A stretch of DNA of 64,000 bases from NCBI GenBank assembly GCA_028753945.1, contig JAPNXP010000004.1, forward strand, positions 5,084,001 to 5,148,000, given 5' to 3'. The position numbers were made by a program, and so were the translations under genes. The DNA comes from Hexactinellida sp. DTS-2022. Its lineage: Eukaryota; Porifera; Hexactinellida. The notes beneath the pieces are model-generated. The model did no database searches, was not told where the DNA came from, and worked only from the letters and a program-made list of their open reading frames with translations. This document shows, one piece after another, positions 54,901 to 64,000 of this stretch (within the stretch, counting starts at the first letter, position 1; each line of letters starts with the position of its first letter).

Positions 54901-57900
54901 AATACAAACGCCGATGATCGCTGATAAGTAAATTCATTATTAATTATCACTCCTATTAATTAACACTCTTATTAACACTATTACTGCACTCTTATCAGTA
55001 ATCACCAGTATATATGTGTATGTGTGTGTGTCTGTAGTCGTGGGTTAATCTGAAGAAAGGAGATGAGGTTAGAGACACCCCGCTTATAATAACAGCCAGG
55101 AGAGGATACCCAGAGGTAGCTACATACATATGTACACTTAACTTCTAGATATAGGCTATATGTTATAATAACGTACTAATTTACTACTAATTTAACAAAG
55201 TTTACAAAGGTAATACAGTAGAACTCGGTTATAACGTACCCCCTCGGGAATGGAACGTATTATCGAGTTTACTCTACATAGAAATACATACTGCTTTATA
55301 AACTTGGTTAACAAATTACGTACAGTGGATGCCAGTTATAAGAACATCGTCGGGAACTTAAATATAATGTTCTTATAACCGGCATAATTATATAGGGTAT
55401 ATGGCAACCGTTTTCAAGTTGAATGTTCTTATATCCGGTGTTCTTATAACCGGCATCTACTGTATTGTTAAGTACATACTTGCCAATATGGGAAACCATC
55501 TACTGTACTAACCGAATTCTACTTTATAATTATTCTGTTTAGTTAGTAAAGCTTTTAATACAAATGGGTGCCGACCCCACTCTGACAAACGCGCTTAATT
55601 TAACACCTCTACATGTCACCAAGGACAATTGCAGGGAACTTATACTGAGTAAGTTATAAGTACAGTCATGTTCTGTTAAGTGTTGAATGTTATAAGTACA
55701 GTCATGTTCTGTTAAGTGTTGAATGTTATAAGTACAGTCATGTTCTGTTAAGTGTTGAATGTTCTGTTAAGTGTTGAATGTTTTGTTAAGTGTTGAATGT
55801 TTTGTTAAGTGTTGAATGTTCTGTTAAGTGTTGAATGTTTTGTTAACTGTTGAATGTTTTGTTAATAACTATTGAATATTTTTTGCTTTATTAGCAACAT
55901 TGCTCTATTAGCAACCAATTTACAAGTCCCGATCAAAAGTATTGGGAATTCTATACAGTTAAGTTCCCCTATTAGCAACTCGCTTAATTAATAGCAATAA
56001 TATTATTTGCGTTTAGTAGCAATATTATATTCGTTTATTAGCAACCTATTTTCTGTTTTCTGTTCCCCTATAAGCAACTCAAAGTTGCAAATAGACAAAC
56101 CGAGTTGCTAATAATTTAATAAAGCAACTCTACTGTAACTTCGTTATAAGCGGGTATTTCATTGCACGGATTGGAAAAGTAGCGATAATAAGAGATTTCT
56201 CTATAAATTACCAACACAAATTTTCTTGTAACAGTCACAAAATGGATTTTAGCGGATTTTAGATATGTTATTCTACGTAAAATGCTCTTCTAATGATACT
56301 GAAATCTGCTAATTCTTAATTTTTCCAGGTTCAAACATCAAAAGACCAGACGATATGGGTTTATAATAACTGCATTACTATAGGTGTATAATATTTGCAA
56401 CACTATGGGTCTAGAATAACTATTATTATAAGTTTATAATGATTGCATTAACTTGTGGGTGTATAATGATTGCATTAACTTTGTGTGTATAATAGATTAA
56501 TACAGTTAATCGGTTTCTCCGCTTAATCGGGTCAAAACAACCTGGTCCCGAGGTGGCTCTATTAAGCGGAGTTGACTGTAACTGCATTACTATGGGTGTA
56601 TAATAACTGTAGAAAGTGCACACAGATCACCGTCTAAAACAACTGCTCTACTCGCCTCATCTTGGTTGGGAAATAAATACACAGTACAAGATCTACTAGT
56701 AAGTTGTATGGGAATAGTATCTAATGTTATTTATATACTGCCAACACCTTTTATTAGTGTAATTTCAAGGCATTTGTGGAGTAATATCTATTGTTTAATT
56801 ATATATCGGCCAACATTTTTTCCAATGTAATTTTCAGACATTGGCAAGGTCATTTTTTAACATACAAATTCACCTTTGCGACTATTGAAAATGTGTTGGC
56901 TGATATATAAGTCAGCCCTTGTATCTTTTGCATGGGTCAATTATGCACTCCAGGGCTAATTTATATTATTGTTGTTGTTGTTTTTAGAAGAGAGGACAGG
57001 TTGATGTCAATACACGGAATTTAGATTATTTCACACCTCTCTTACTAGTGACAAGAGATATACAGATATTCGACAAAAGTAATTATTACAAATATTTTAC
57101 AGTAGACTCCCGTTATAACGAACACTAGGGGAGTGTCGAACTATGTTCGTATTATCCAGAGTCACTTGCATGCATTTGTATAGACTAGGGTAATTACACC
57201 TTGTACTCCTTAACCGTTATTTCCTATTAATAGGAGAATACTGTATACAGTCAACCGTTAATTCGAACTTTTCACTAATTTATTTTGCCCTTGGAAGCCC
57301 CTCACATGCAATATCCGTTCGATAATTTGTCCAAATTTATTTTTTCCCCTTGAGTATTCGAATTAACAGAAGAATACTGTATATTTATAAACCCTATAAC
57401 ATGTTTAGTTACTTTGGATGATTCAGTCGAGTATGAGCCTGTACAGGTAGCAGCAGAGCTTATCAGCTATAATACGTAAGTTAGTTCCTATTGGAACTGA
57501 AACTAAATACTGTATTGGTACATTGATTGTCCTGTGAGCTAATTTTTCGTAATAACCGAACCATTTAAGATTGGTAAGAAAAAAATGTTATACTTAATAT
57601 TACAAGACTCTCTAATACAGTCAAGGTCTGCTTATTGTGAACAATTTTCGTCTGCTTAATATGAAAAACTTTTATTATGAACAAGCCCTATGGTCCCAAT
57701 TTAACAACTTACATAGGGTTTGTACTAAGTTGAGTTCGCTTATTATAAAGTATCTCTATTATGAACACAATTTTTGGTCCCTTTAATTAATGTTCATAAT
57801 AAGAACCTGACTGTATTGTGTTTAATGTCTCTACTGCTTAATATTACGACTCTAATATAATGTCTCTAACTGCTTGACACTGAGACTGGTGCATAGGAAT

Positions 57901-60900
57901 GTTATGAAGGCCTGTGACGACTTGGGAAGGAATGCAGTGCATTTAGCAGCTGGTCACACAGGGCCCACTGCCCAGGAATTGGTAGAGCTACTGCTTAACA
58001 ACTGCCAGGAACAAGAATTAGGTTTGTATTTTGATTATCTCTCTCTATATATTAACAATACAGTGTATGGCTGTATACAGGTTATAACTATAAGAACATC
58101 GTCGGGAACTGCATATAATGTTCTTATAACAGGCATAAATTATATAGGGTATATGGCAACAGTTTTCCAGTAGAATGTTCTTATATATTATACCTGCATG
58201 TTCTTATAACCGGTGTTCTTATATCCGGCATCTACTGTATAAATCTTACCTTTCTTTGGTATATTTCTCAATAGCTAAGTTGTATAATACGTAATACAAG
58301 AATAACAACATTATAAAAACAAGCTAACATATTTTACAGATACTGTATATAATATTAGCAATTTCTTTGTGGCACCCCTAAGGTTCCTATTTAATAACAC
58401 AATTATTTGCTTATTATATGTTAGTCCAGTATTCTATTTTTTAAAGTAAGTATTTATACACCACAACACACACATTTATTGGTAAAACCAGGATACAAAC
58501 AAGCAAACAAATAGAAAAAGAATACATATGTATAAACATACAAATAATAACAAAAATAGAAACAAACAAACAAACAGGTGGTAAACAACTTTTTCTGTAT
58601 TTCTTGTTACTTTGATAACGCTAAGCGTACATAGAGCAATACAGTCATTATAGTGCTTATAGCACGTTATAACTTGGGTTTATAGAAATGTAGTAGAGAG
58701 TCAATAACAGGTTTATATGTACCCTTTGTTGTTAGTGGAGTTGTATTGGCTCTATTGAGCTAACATAAACCGTATCAACTCTCCACTTATCAAATGTATA
58801 AGTGTGAAGTCCGAACAAACTAGTTTGATACAATGACAGGAATGAGAATATCAATAGGAGATTGGAAATGGTTGGTATAGATTTGTGATGGATATTGGAT
58901 ATGGCTGCATTTATTGGTGTTATAGCGAACGTTGGCATTTTGTGAATAGGACAATTTCTTGAGTTCTTGTACAGTTCCTGGATACAGCTTTGGCAATAGG
59001 AATGCGTGTAATCTGAACATCCCAATTGGCAATTCCAGGCAAATAACGGAAGTGTGTTCTTAGATAAAAGTTGGTAGAATATTTGTTTACAAAGCAGACA
59101 GGTGTTGTTTGTTGTAGAGCCTGGTTTGTAACAAATATTGATGGAATAATGTCCGTAGCTAAAAACCGTATTTTGAAAGCCTTTGGAATTGCAGCGAACG
59201 GAACTGTAGAGTTGGAAAGAATCGCCAGTCGAATTATAGTGCGCTGTGAATTTATATGCTTTGTGTGCCTATAAAGTACATAGAAATGTTTTGTGGTTTC
59301 TGTCGTAGGGAAAATGAGCCAATTTAGAAATTACTTTCACTTATTTTGCAACATGTGAGTCCTATGCAGATAGATAATAGATATCTGATTGTTTATAAAC
59401 ACAAATGTTTAAGTCATAAATTTTATCCAGTCTTCTTTTATTTTGAGACCAGAAACCTGATTAATATTTTCCATGTTGGGTTTTCCTTATTTATATTACC
59501 ATACTATGTTAGCTTATTACTGAGTTATATTACTTAGTAATATCTGTTTACTGTTATATGAATTTATAATCATTTTACTACTTATATGCTACTAATAGAG
59601 TAGCCAAGGTATCATCAAGGGTTGTAATTAGAAAGGGCTTACTTACATCGGCCAACAACTTTTCGATATAAAAACCCGGCTTCGCAAAGGTGAATTTTGA
59701 TGTCACAAATGGCTTTGTCAGTGCCTGGAAAATACATTAAAAATGGTGTTGGCCAATATACGAACACCAGGACCGTCAAAATACGTTCGCCTTATCCGGA
59801 TTTCGTATTACCAATATCATTTGTATTGAAAAGGCTTTGAATGGGATCGTATTAACGAGGTTATACAGTATTTTTGATTAGAATTAAGTTTCAGACGCCT
59901 ATAAGGGAGTGGTATATGTACCACATGTAAAGTTAGTAAGCATATACCTATAACCTATTGTATACACTGGATATATATTGTGTGTCTCGGGTGGTAGACA
60001 AATAGGAGATCTATATATAACTTGTTTATGGAAATATAATATTCTAACCGCCTATGGGTTGAATATATACATTTCAGAATGTGTATTATATCTCACAGCT
60101 TTGCTGTCTCATATTACTCGAATTGTAACCTAGGCAAATACAGTAGAACCTCGTTAGTAGGAACACGGTTAATACGAATTTCCGGATAAGACAAACAAAA
60201 TCAGGTCCCTACAATGGCTATTCAATGGGTATTACTCTGGTTAATACGAACTCCGGATAAAGCGAACAAAATTTTTACCGTCCGTTGGTGTTCGTATTAA
60301 CGAGGTTCTACTGTATTAATTTTATTATTTGAGTAGAGCTACTATTTCATTTTGAGGAAATATGTTAAATAACATTAATTAACCCGTTAATTAACCAACT
60401 CCCCTCAAGTGCTTATGTGGTGTTGTATGAAATTTATTCCGGATTTTTTGGGTCTTTATTGGGTCTCTATTATTATTGCTGAAAGGTGTTATTTAACTCC
60501 GTCATTCTAAAACAGTAAACAACTACATTCACTAAGTTAAACATAGAAAATCGTGACCATGTCAAAACAAAAAGCAAAATTCCGACGATCTAACATTAAT
60601 TGGGTCTCTATTATTAATGCAGTCACCTCTTCGGGTTTACGATTAACTAAAAATGTTTTGTTTATCTTGTAATTTATTAGCATGATTGTTGTGTTCATTA
60701 AAATTATCCCAATTAAGCGTTTACTCCAATTAATTAACCAGTGACCCATTATGGAATCACATAATTTTAAAATCATTTATACAGTGAGGATATTTTATTA
60801 TGAACATTCAAGGGGGAAAATGTGTTCTTAATAGACTTCATAGTAAGCGAACTCAACTTAATACAAACTTAATCCTATGTAAGTTGTTAAATTGGGACCA

Positions 60901-62930
60901 TAGGGCTTGTTCATTATAAAAACATGTTCATATTATTGTAATACTAAAATGTATTAATTAATTTATTAATCACAAAATAGATCAAATGGAATTATTATAA
61001 ATTATAAATTATAATATAAGAAAAGGGAATTTCAATTTCGATAAAATATTTTCTTAACAACAGCAACTAACACAATAAAACAACCCAAAGTACAACATTG
61101 CACAAACAGTACAATTACATGTCGTAAACTGTGTTCCGGTGAATTTGATATCAATAATTCCCTCAATCTTCTTCGGCGATAAAGTGTTAACTCGTCTTGT
61201 TGTCCTTGGAATAGAATTCTGGAAGGATGGTTTATTGTTACCTTGTTGTTGTTTACATCTAGGTGTAGTATACTACTGAAAGGGTTTTTACAAATCGGAC
61301 AATTCTGTATATTTTTATCTCCACGCCAATTCTTGATACATTCGAAACAGAATTTATGTATACAATCGATAACTCCTTTTTCTTCATCAATTTCACTTAA
61401 ACAAATCATGCAAATATCAGTTGTCTCGATAGAAGCTGACATTTTGCGATATAATGTAAATCTGAATTTATTTATATACCCTGTTAAAAGCCTATACAGC
61501 TAAATTGATAGAGTAGGAGTAACTAAGTGACACACCTAATTATATTAGTTTAATTAATTTATAATTTATCTGCTACTATTTCTATCTCAGTGACTTTACA
61601 CTATGATTTATTGGTGGTTTAATTAAGAAATGTGTCCGTTATAGACGTATATACTTTACAGAAGTGTTAAGAATTTATATTTATATCATTTATATGATAC
61701 AATTTCATTCTATGTCATTTTTATTGCAACATTATTAGTTATTTTTAGCGTAAATACAGCAAATTCTATTTAAAATGAGAGCATCCTTATATGTAGACGG
61801 TCTATTTCTAGGCAATCTATAAAAGCCCATACAAATAAGCCAAAAATTATAGACCGTCTAAAATTATGTAGACAAAAGCCCTACCGTCTATGGGTAATAC
61901 TAATTTATATGTAAGAAAACCTGGTCTAGAAATAGACGGTCTACATATAAGTTTATTTCGAAAAATGACTTTATATTAATTTATATAGCAAGCAATTCAG
62001 TGTACAGACAATCATGCCATGGCATGACCACTCGTGTTAAATAGAAAACACAATATTTTTATAAGGATTCTATTGCAAATATTCTATTTATTAGAAAATA
62101 GAATATTCAATTGAATATAATTTATAGTGTAACTGGATTTATGGACTTGTAAACTTTCACATTCAAATACATATGTGCCTTTGTATATTATTCAATGTTG
62201 CAGACAGACTAATGAGCTCTGAACAAAAGGGAAAATAACGAAATTAGAATTCAATTTTTTTTTAAATCATTGACCTCCTTTCTTCCTAAGTCCCTTCACA
62301 TGCAGCGTAAACAATACTCCCGAGTGTATCAAACGATTCTGTCATTGCTTAAATTATAGTCGCAAAATCGCAAAAAATTAGTATAAATTTACACTCTAAT
62401 ATGTCTCAAAACCTGCACATACTTACCCCAGGCTTATATTAAGAAAATTAGTAATTAATTTTTTGGTTAATAAGTCGCATTAGAGCAGTGGTTTCCAACC
62501 TGGGGTCGACACAAGATCTCAATTTGTATTACGATCAATGGGAGGGGTCTACTAATACAGTAGAACCTCGTTAATACGAACACCAACGGACGGTCCAAAT
62601 ATGTTCGTCTTATCCGGAATTCGTATTAACCGGAGTAATAGCCATTGTAGGGACCTAATTTTTTGTAATTATCTGTTCGTCTTATCCGGAATTCGTATAA
62701 CCGTATTCCTACTAACGAGGTTCTACTGTATTTACTACAGGGTATGTATTTACTGCTGTTTATCTACAGAAATGAAAGACTCGAGAGCTAATACTCCCCT
62801 ACACTACGCGACCCAGTCAGGAGACAGAGAGATAGTCGCGTGTCTGATTAGACACGGGGCTAATCCCAACGCAGTGGGGGACAGAGGATACACACCTCTA
62901 CACATCTCAGTTAGTCCCAATTCAATATAA
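51970..62930 (+). CDS. Ankyrin-repeat protein
   Basis: Ten exons join in phase: 51970-52037, 53568-53622, 55038-55115, 55543-55648, 56329-56358, 56613-56698, 56988-57078, 57409-57475, 57885-58021, 62770-62909 or -62930. The protein is 292 residues if it stops at 62930. Ankyrin units are clear where exons meet: DTPLIITARRGYPE|LVKLLI, MGADPTLTNALNLTPLHVT, DLGRNAVHLAAGHTG, ANTPLHYATQSGDREIVACL then IRHGANPNAVGDRGYTPLHI. The last frame breaks off inside a repeat, and a donor (TCA|GTTAGT at 62909) is present, so the gene probably continues beyond the window, over the antisense kinase. No other domain is seen. Family not identified; exon joins rest on phase and repeat pattern. Confidence 0.75.
52130..52650. 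mobile_element. Long palindromic hAT-like non-autonomous element
   Basis: Arms of roughly 190 bp face each other: AGTTCCCAACCAGGGGTCCG at 52141 and its complement at about 52642, then blocks (CCCACAGAGTAATACATAAC vs its inverse near 52510, GTATAATACCCTGT vs its inverse near 52430). The terminal GTTCCCAACC..GGGGTCCG is typical of hAT-type ends. Lies in ankyrin-gene intron 1. Fragments at 13535 and 62490. Confidence 0.7.
52963..53480. repeat. R1, R2 and R5 MITEs in ankyrin-gene intron 1
   Basis: R1 (52963-53118), R2 (about 53158-53312) and R5 (about 53325-53480) in a row. Confidence 0.75.
53858..54325 (+). repeat. 58-bp tandem repeat, about eight units
   Basis: Unit begins TAGAATCTCTATGTACAGAC and contains the inverted pair AGACAC / GTGTCT around ATAATAG. 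Units differ by a few bases (TATGTA/TATATA, CTTG/CCTG). In ankyrin-gene intron 2. Confidence 0.92.
54767..54926. repeat. Long hairpin, arms about 65 bp
   Basis: Left arm CCGATCATCGGCGTTTGTAT..CTGGCTAGTTTCTACCGAT (about 54781-54832) and right arm its complement (about 54874-54922), with a loop of about 40 bp. One arm alone is present at about 37013-37078. Confidence 0.85.
55213..55525. mobile_element. R4 MITE nested in R8
   Basis: R8 begins ACAGTAGAACTCGGTTATAA at 55213 and ends near 55525; a complete R4 (about 55321-55466, CAGTGGATGCCAGTTATAAG .. CGGCATCTACTGTA) splits it. Confidence 0.75.
55655..56117. repeat. Short tandem repeats and R7 MITE
   Basis: Three 36-bp units with TTATAAGTACAGTCATGTTC and then several 19-bp units of GTTCTGTTAAGTGTTGAAT / GTTTTGTTAAGTGTTGAAT (55655-55870), followed by an R7-like element (about 55880-56117) with several TTAGCAAC words. 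Confidence 0.8.
56400..56580. repeat. Short tandem words and MITE R9
   Basis: Repeats of TATAATGATTGCATTAACTT-like words, then R9 at about 56505-56578 ending GGAGTTGACTGTA, immediately before ankyrin-gene exon 6. Confidence 0.6.
56735..56915. repeat. MITE R6
   Basis: TATATATCGGCCAACATTTT and its inverse GTTGGCTGATATATAAG flank the usual internal CCTTTGCGA segment. Confidence 0.65.
57100..57372. repeat. R1 and R12 MITEs
   Basis: R1 (57100-57245) then R12 (about 57246-57372) in the intron between the exons at 56988-57078 and 57409-57475. Confidence 0.65.
57620..57818. repeat. MITE R3
   Basis: ACAGTCAAGGTCTGCTTATT at the left and AACCTGACTGTA at the right. Confidence 0.75.
58068..58242. repeat. 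MITE R4
   Basis: GGTTATAACTATAAGAACAT near the left end and CGGCATCTACTGTA at the right; lies 50 bp after the exon at 57885-58021. Confidence 0.7.
58732..59268 (-). CDS. RING-like zinc-finger protein with C-terminal TM (partial, antisense in an intron)
   Basis: Minus-strand exon of 178 codons opening after an acceptor (TTTATAG at 59271-59269) and ending at 58732. It contains a divergent RING-type pattern: CLLC, then CQLGCSDYTHSYCQSC, then CPIHK, about 50 residues in all. After about 20 residues comes a hydrophobic stretch (TISNLLLIFSFLSLYQTSLF). No in-frame ATG lies upstream within the exon, so a first exon must be further right, or the copy is decayed; I found no convincing one. It lies inside the 4.7-kb intron of the ankyrin gene on the opposite strand. 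Confidence 0.45.
   Translation of the reverse strand, partial: AHKAYKFTAHYNSTGDSFQLYSSVRCNSKGFQNTVFSYGHYSINICYKPGSTTNNTCLLCKQIFYQLLSKNTLPLFAWNCQLGCSDYTHSYCQSCIQELYKNSRNCPIHKMPTFAITPINAAISNIHHKSIPTISNLLLIFSFLSLYQTSLFGLHTYTFDKWRVDTVYVSSIEPIQLH
59640..60318. repeat. R6, R1 fragment and R1
   Basis: R6 (about 59640-59757) runs straight into an R1 fragment (59757-59870). A full R1 lies at 60141-60318. Confidence 0.65.
60780..60935. repeat. MITE R3
   Basis: ACAGTGAGGATATTTTATTATG at the left; right end degraded near CATAGGGCTTGTTCATTATA. Confidence 0.6.
61032..61442 (-). CDS. RING-HC finger protein with C-terminal membrane helix
   Basis: Intronless, 136 residues. A complete C3HC4 RING near the N-terminus: Cys11, Cys14, Cys27, His29, Cys32, Cys35, Cys48, Cys51 (CMICLSEIDEEKGVIDCIHK, CFECIKNWRG, CPICKNPF), the spacing of a ubiquitin E3 ligase. 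A basic segment (YRRRRLRELL) and a C-terminal hydrophobic helix (VIVLFVQCCTLGCFIVLVAV) suggest tail-anchoring with the RING in the cytosol. It lies antisense inside an intron of the ankyrin gene, 1.8 kb from the second RING-like frame. The closest family is not identified. Confidence 0.85.
   Translation of the reverse strand: MSASIETTDICMICLSEIDEEKGVIDCIHKFCFECIKNWRGDKNIQNCPICKNPFSSILHLDVNNNKVTINHPSRILFQGQQDELTLYRRRRLRELLISNSPEHSLRHVIVLFVQCCTLGCFIVLVAVVKKIFYRN
61782..61957. repeat. MITE R5
   Basis: TTATATGTAGACGGTCTATT .. AGACGGTCTACATATAAG, with the usual internal CCGTCTATGGGTAATAC. Confidence 0.8.
62490..62735. repeat. hAT-like fragment and MITE R1
   Basis: CAGTGGTTTCCAACCTGGGG at about 62484-62503 starts a hAT-like fragment. 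R1 (62555-62735), with intact ends, lies just before the last visible ankyrin exon. Confidence 0.65.
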
Positions 62931-62980
62931 TTTCCCAATTCAATATAATTTGATAAAAATATCGACAAGTTATCAGTTGA

Positions 62981-63997
62981 CTAAATCGATTTGTTCCGTA
63001 GTTTGAGTTTGTTTAAGTTTTCAAGCATTTTGTCTGTCAGTGTTGTTATTTTCCCTGTTTCAATTTCTGTTTTACGGACTGTATTGAAATCCCTTTGTTT
63101 TGACGCTTTCACGTTGGTTCCAGTGTGCTTTATACTCAACTTAGAATCTGGAGTTTTACAGCTGTTCCTTGGTTCTTGTGTAGTGTTTCTAATCTGAGCT
63201 ATTTTCTCTTTGTTCGGCAAACTGCATTTACCTGTTTGCTTTCCTTTCTCTTCATTTGCTTTCCCCATGGTGACCTTTGACCCCGGGTTAGAATTAACAG
63301 CTGTTTGATAGCTGTCAGTGGAAGAACAGTTTGAGTTCGTATCTTCAGATTCTGAGCGCAATTCCTCCATAATGACATCACAGGATCTCTTCCTAATCAT
63401 CCACTTGTGTTCCTGCATTCTGCTAAGTTGTATTCTCTGAGCTGGACAGCTGTCTAGTATTGAGTATAGAATGCTAATACACTCGTCTGATATTATGTGT
63501 GGAAAGTTTAGGTTAAGATTCCTCTCATTTCCTTTCTTAGCAGTTAGCTCGTTCTCTGTGAATGGGAGTTTCCCTATAACCATTGCGTACAGTACAATTC
63601 CCATGCTCCAAATGTCTGAGAAAGTTGCTATATACGGTTTGCCATCTATTACTTCAGGTGCGGCATAGGCTAATGAACCACAATATGTATCACAACGTTT
63701 GTGACTGATCTGTGTTGAGAATCCGAAATCTGATATTTTGAGTTTGTAGTTCTTATCGATTAGTAAGTTCTCGCATTTCAGATCTCTATGAGCGTATCCA
63801 CTACTGTGTATGTATAACATTCCAGCGATTAAATCTATAAAGAAATGTTGTGCAATATCTTCTGTCAAATATTCCCTTGCGATTACGAAATCTAATAAAT
63901 CTCCACACTCTGCTAGATCCATAACAATGAATATGAATTTGTCGTTCATAACAACTTCGTGAGTTGCAACTACATTCGGATGGTTTAGGGAACGCAT
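62981..63997 (-). CDS. TSSK-like serine/threonine protein kinase (partial, N-terminus beyond window)
   Basis: The visible 338 residues begin at the alpha-C region (RSLNHPNVVATHEVV) and include the catalytic loop YAHRDLKCENLLI, the metal-binding SDFGFS, activation segment CDTYCGSLAYAAPE and SDIWSMGIVLYAMVIGKLPF. KCEN in the catalytic loop and CGS.AYAAPE are features of the testis-specific serine kinase (TSSK) group within the CAMK class. After the kinase fold ends (about HKWM, residue 203) comes a Ser/Thr/Lys-rich tail of about 130 residues, longer than in most TSSKs. The glycine loop and the ATP-binding Lys must lie beyond 64000. The gene is antisense to the probable continuation of the ankyrin gene. 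Confidence 0.85.
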   Translation of the reverse strand: MRSLNHPNVVATHEVVMNDKFIFIVMDLAECGDLLDFVIAREYLTEDIAQHFFIDLIAGMLYIHSSGYAHRDLKCENLLIDKNYKLKISDFGFSTQISHKRCDTYCGSLAYAAPEVIDGKPYIATFSDIWSMGIVLYAMVIGKLPFTENELTAKKGNERNLNLNFPHIISDECISILYSILDSCPAQRIQLSRMQEHKWMIRKRSCDVIMEELRSESEDTNSNCSSTDSYQTAVNSNPGSKVTMGKANEEKGKQTGKCSLPNKEKIAQIRNTTQEPRNSCKTPDSKLSIKHTGTNVKASKQRDFNTVRKTEIETGKITTLTDKMLENLNKLKLRNKSI

Positions 63998-64000
63998 AAT

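Noticed and set aside
1-64000. tRNA or rRNA genes
   Set aside because: No cloverleaf box A/box B pair or rRNA core sequence was recognised by eye; a tRNA scan would settle it.

Overview
This is a stretch of nuclear genome from an early-branching animal. Genes are split by short introns (about 60 bp to 5 kb) with GT..AG borders, intergenic DNA is AT-rich and crowded with short inverted-repeat transposons, and the proteins are animal ones (Beclin 1, GGA, OTULIN, FADD-like, TSSK-like kinase, cysteine dioxygenase, DHCR24). Several intronless coiled-coil/NHL-propeller genes would fit a sponge, perhaps a glass sponge; that placement is inference, not something the sequence proves. Exon joins below were worked out by hand from splice signals, codon phase and remembered family conservation; no search was run.

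Layout. Plus strand: Beclin 1 C-terminal exon (93-800), CHCHD2/10 (1180-2536), GGA clathrin adaptor (2998-6598), a 17-exon gene joining an N-terminal membrane anchor and a long low-complexity region to an OTULIN-type deubiquitinase domain (8413-21674), and mitochondrial ribosomal protein S18A/mL66 (22109-22564). Minus strand: ADHFE1 (22925-26698), an orphan multi-pass membrane protein (26947-27819) and a DHCR24 copy broken in two places (27944-29434). Then NHL gene A (+, 30513-31751), a dicistronic UQCC5/UQCC6 pair of complex III assembly factors (+, 32021-32430), TMPPE-like phosphoesterase (-, 32783-34042), a FADD-like DED/DD adaptor (-, 34606-35663) and a PH/F-box/LRR protein (-, 38076-41706).

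From 42.5 to 51.1 kb two cysteine dioxygenase genes and two NHL genes lie in mirror order (CDO-, NHL-, NHL+, CDO+). From 52 kb an ankyrin-repeat gene (+) runs to 62.9 kb with two RING-type reading frames antisense in its largest intron, and a TSSK-like kinase (-) runs off the right edge.

Mobile DNA. At least a dozen MITE-like families (called R1-R12 here) fill introns and spacers. Most begin TA-CAGT and end ACTG-TA, which suggests pogo/Tc1-type mobilisation. Two of them appear to supply splice sites. Two unrelated minisatellites, both intronic, are built on an ACATGT palindrome that matches the p53-family half-site; the larger has 77 copies at an exact 15-bp spacing.

The strongest leads are the membrane-tethered OTULIN with three possible anchor cassettes, the p53-half-site array, the UQCC5-UQCC6 dicistron, the mirror-image CDO/NHL block, and transposon ends used as exon borders.
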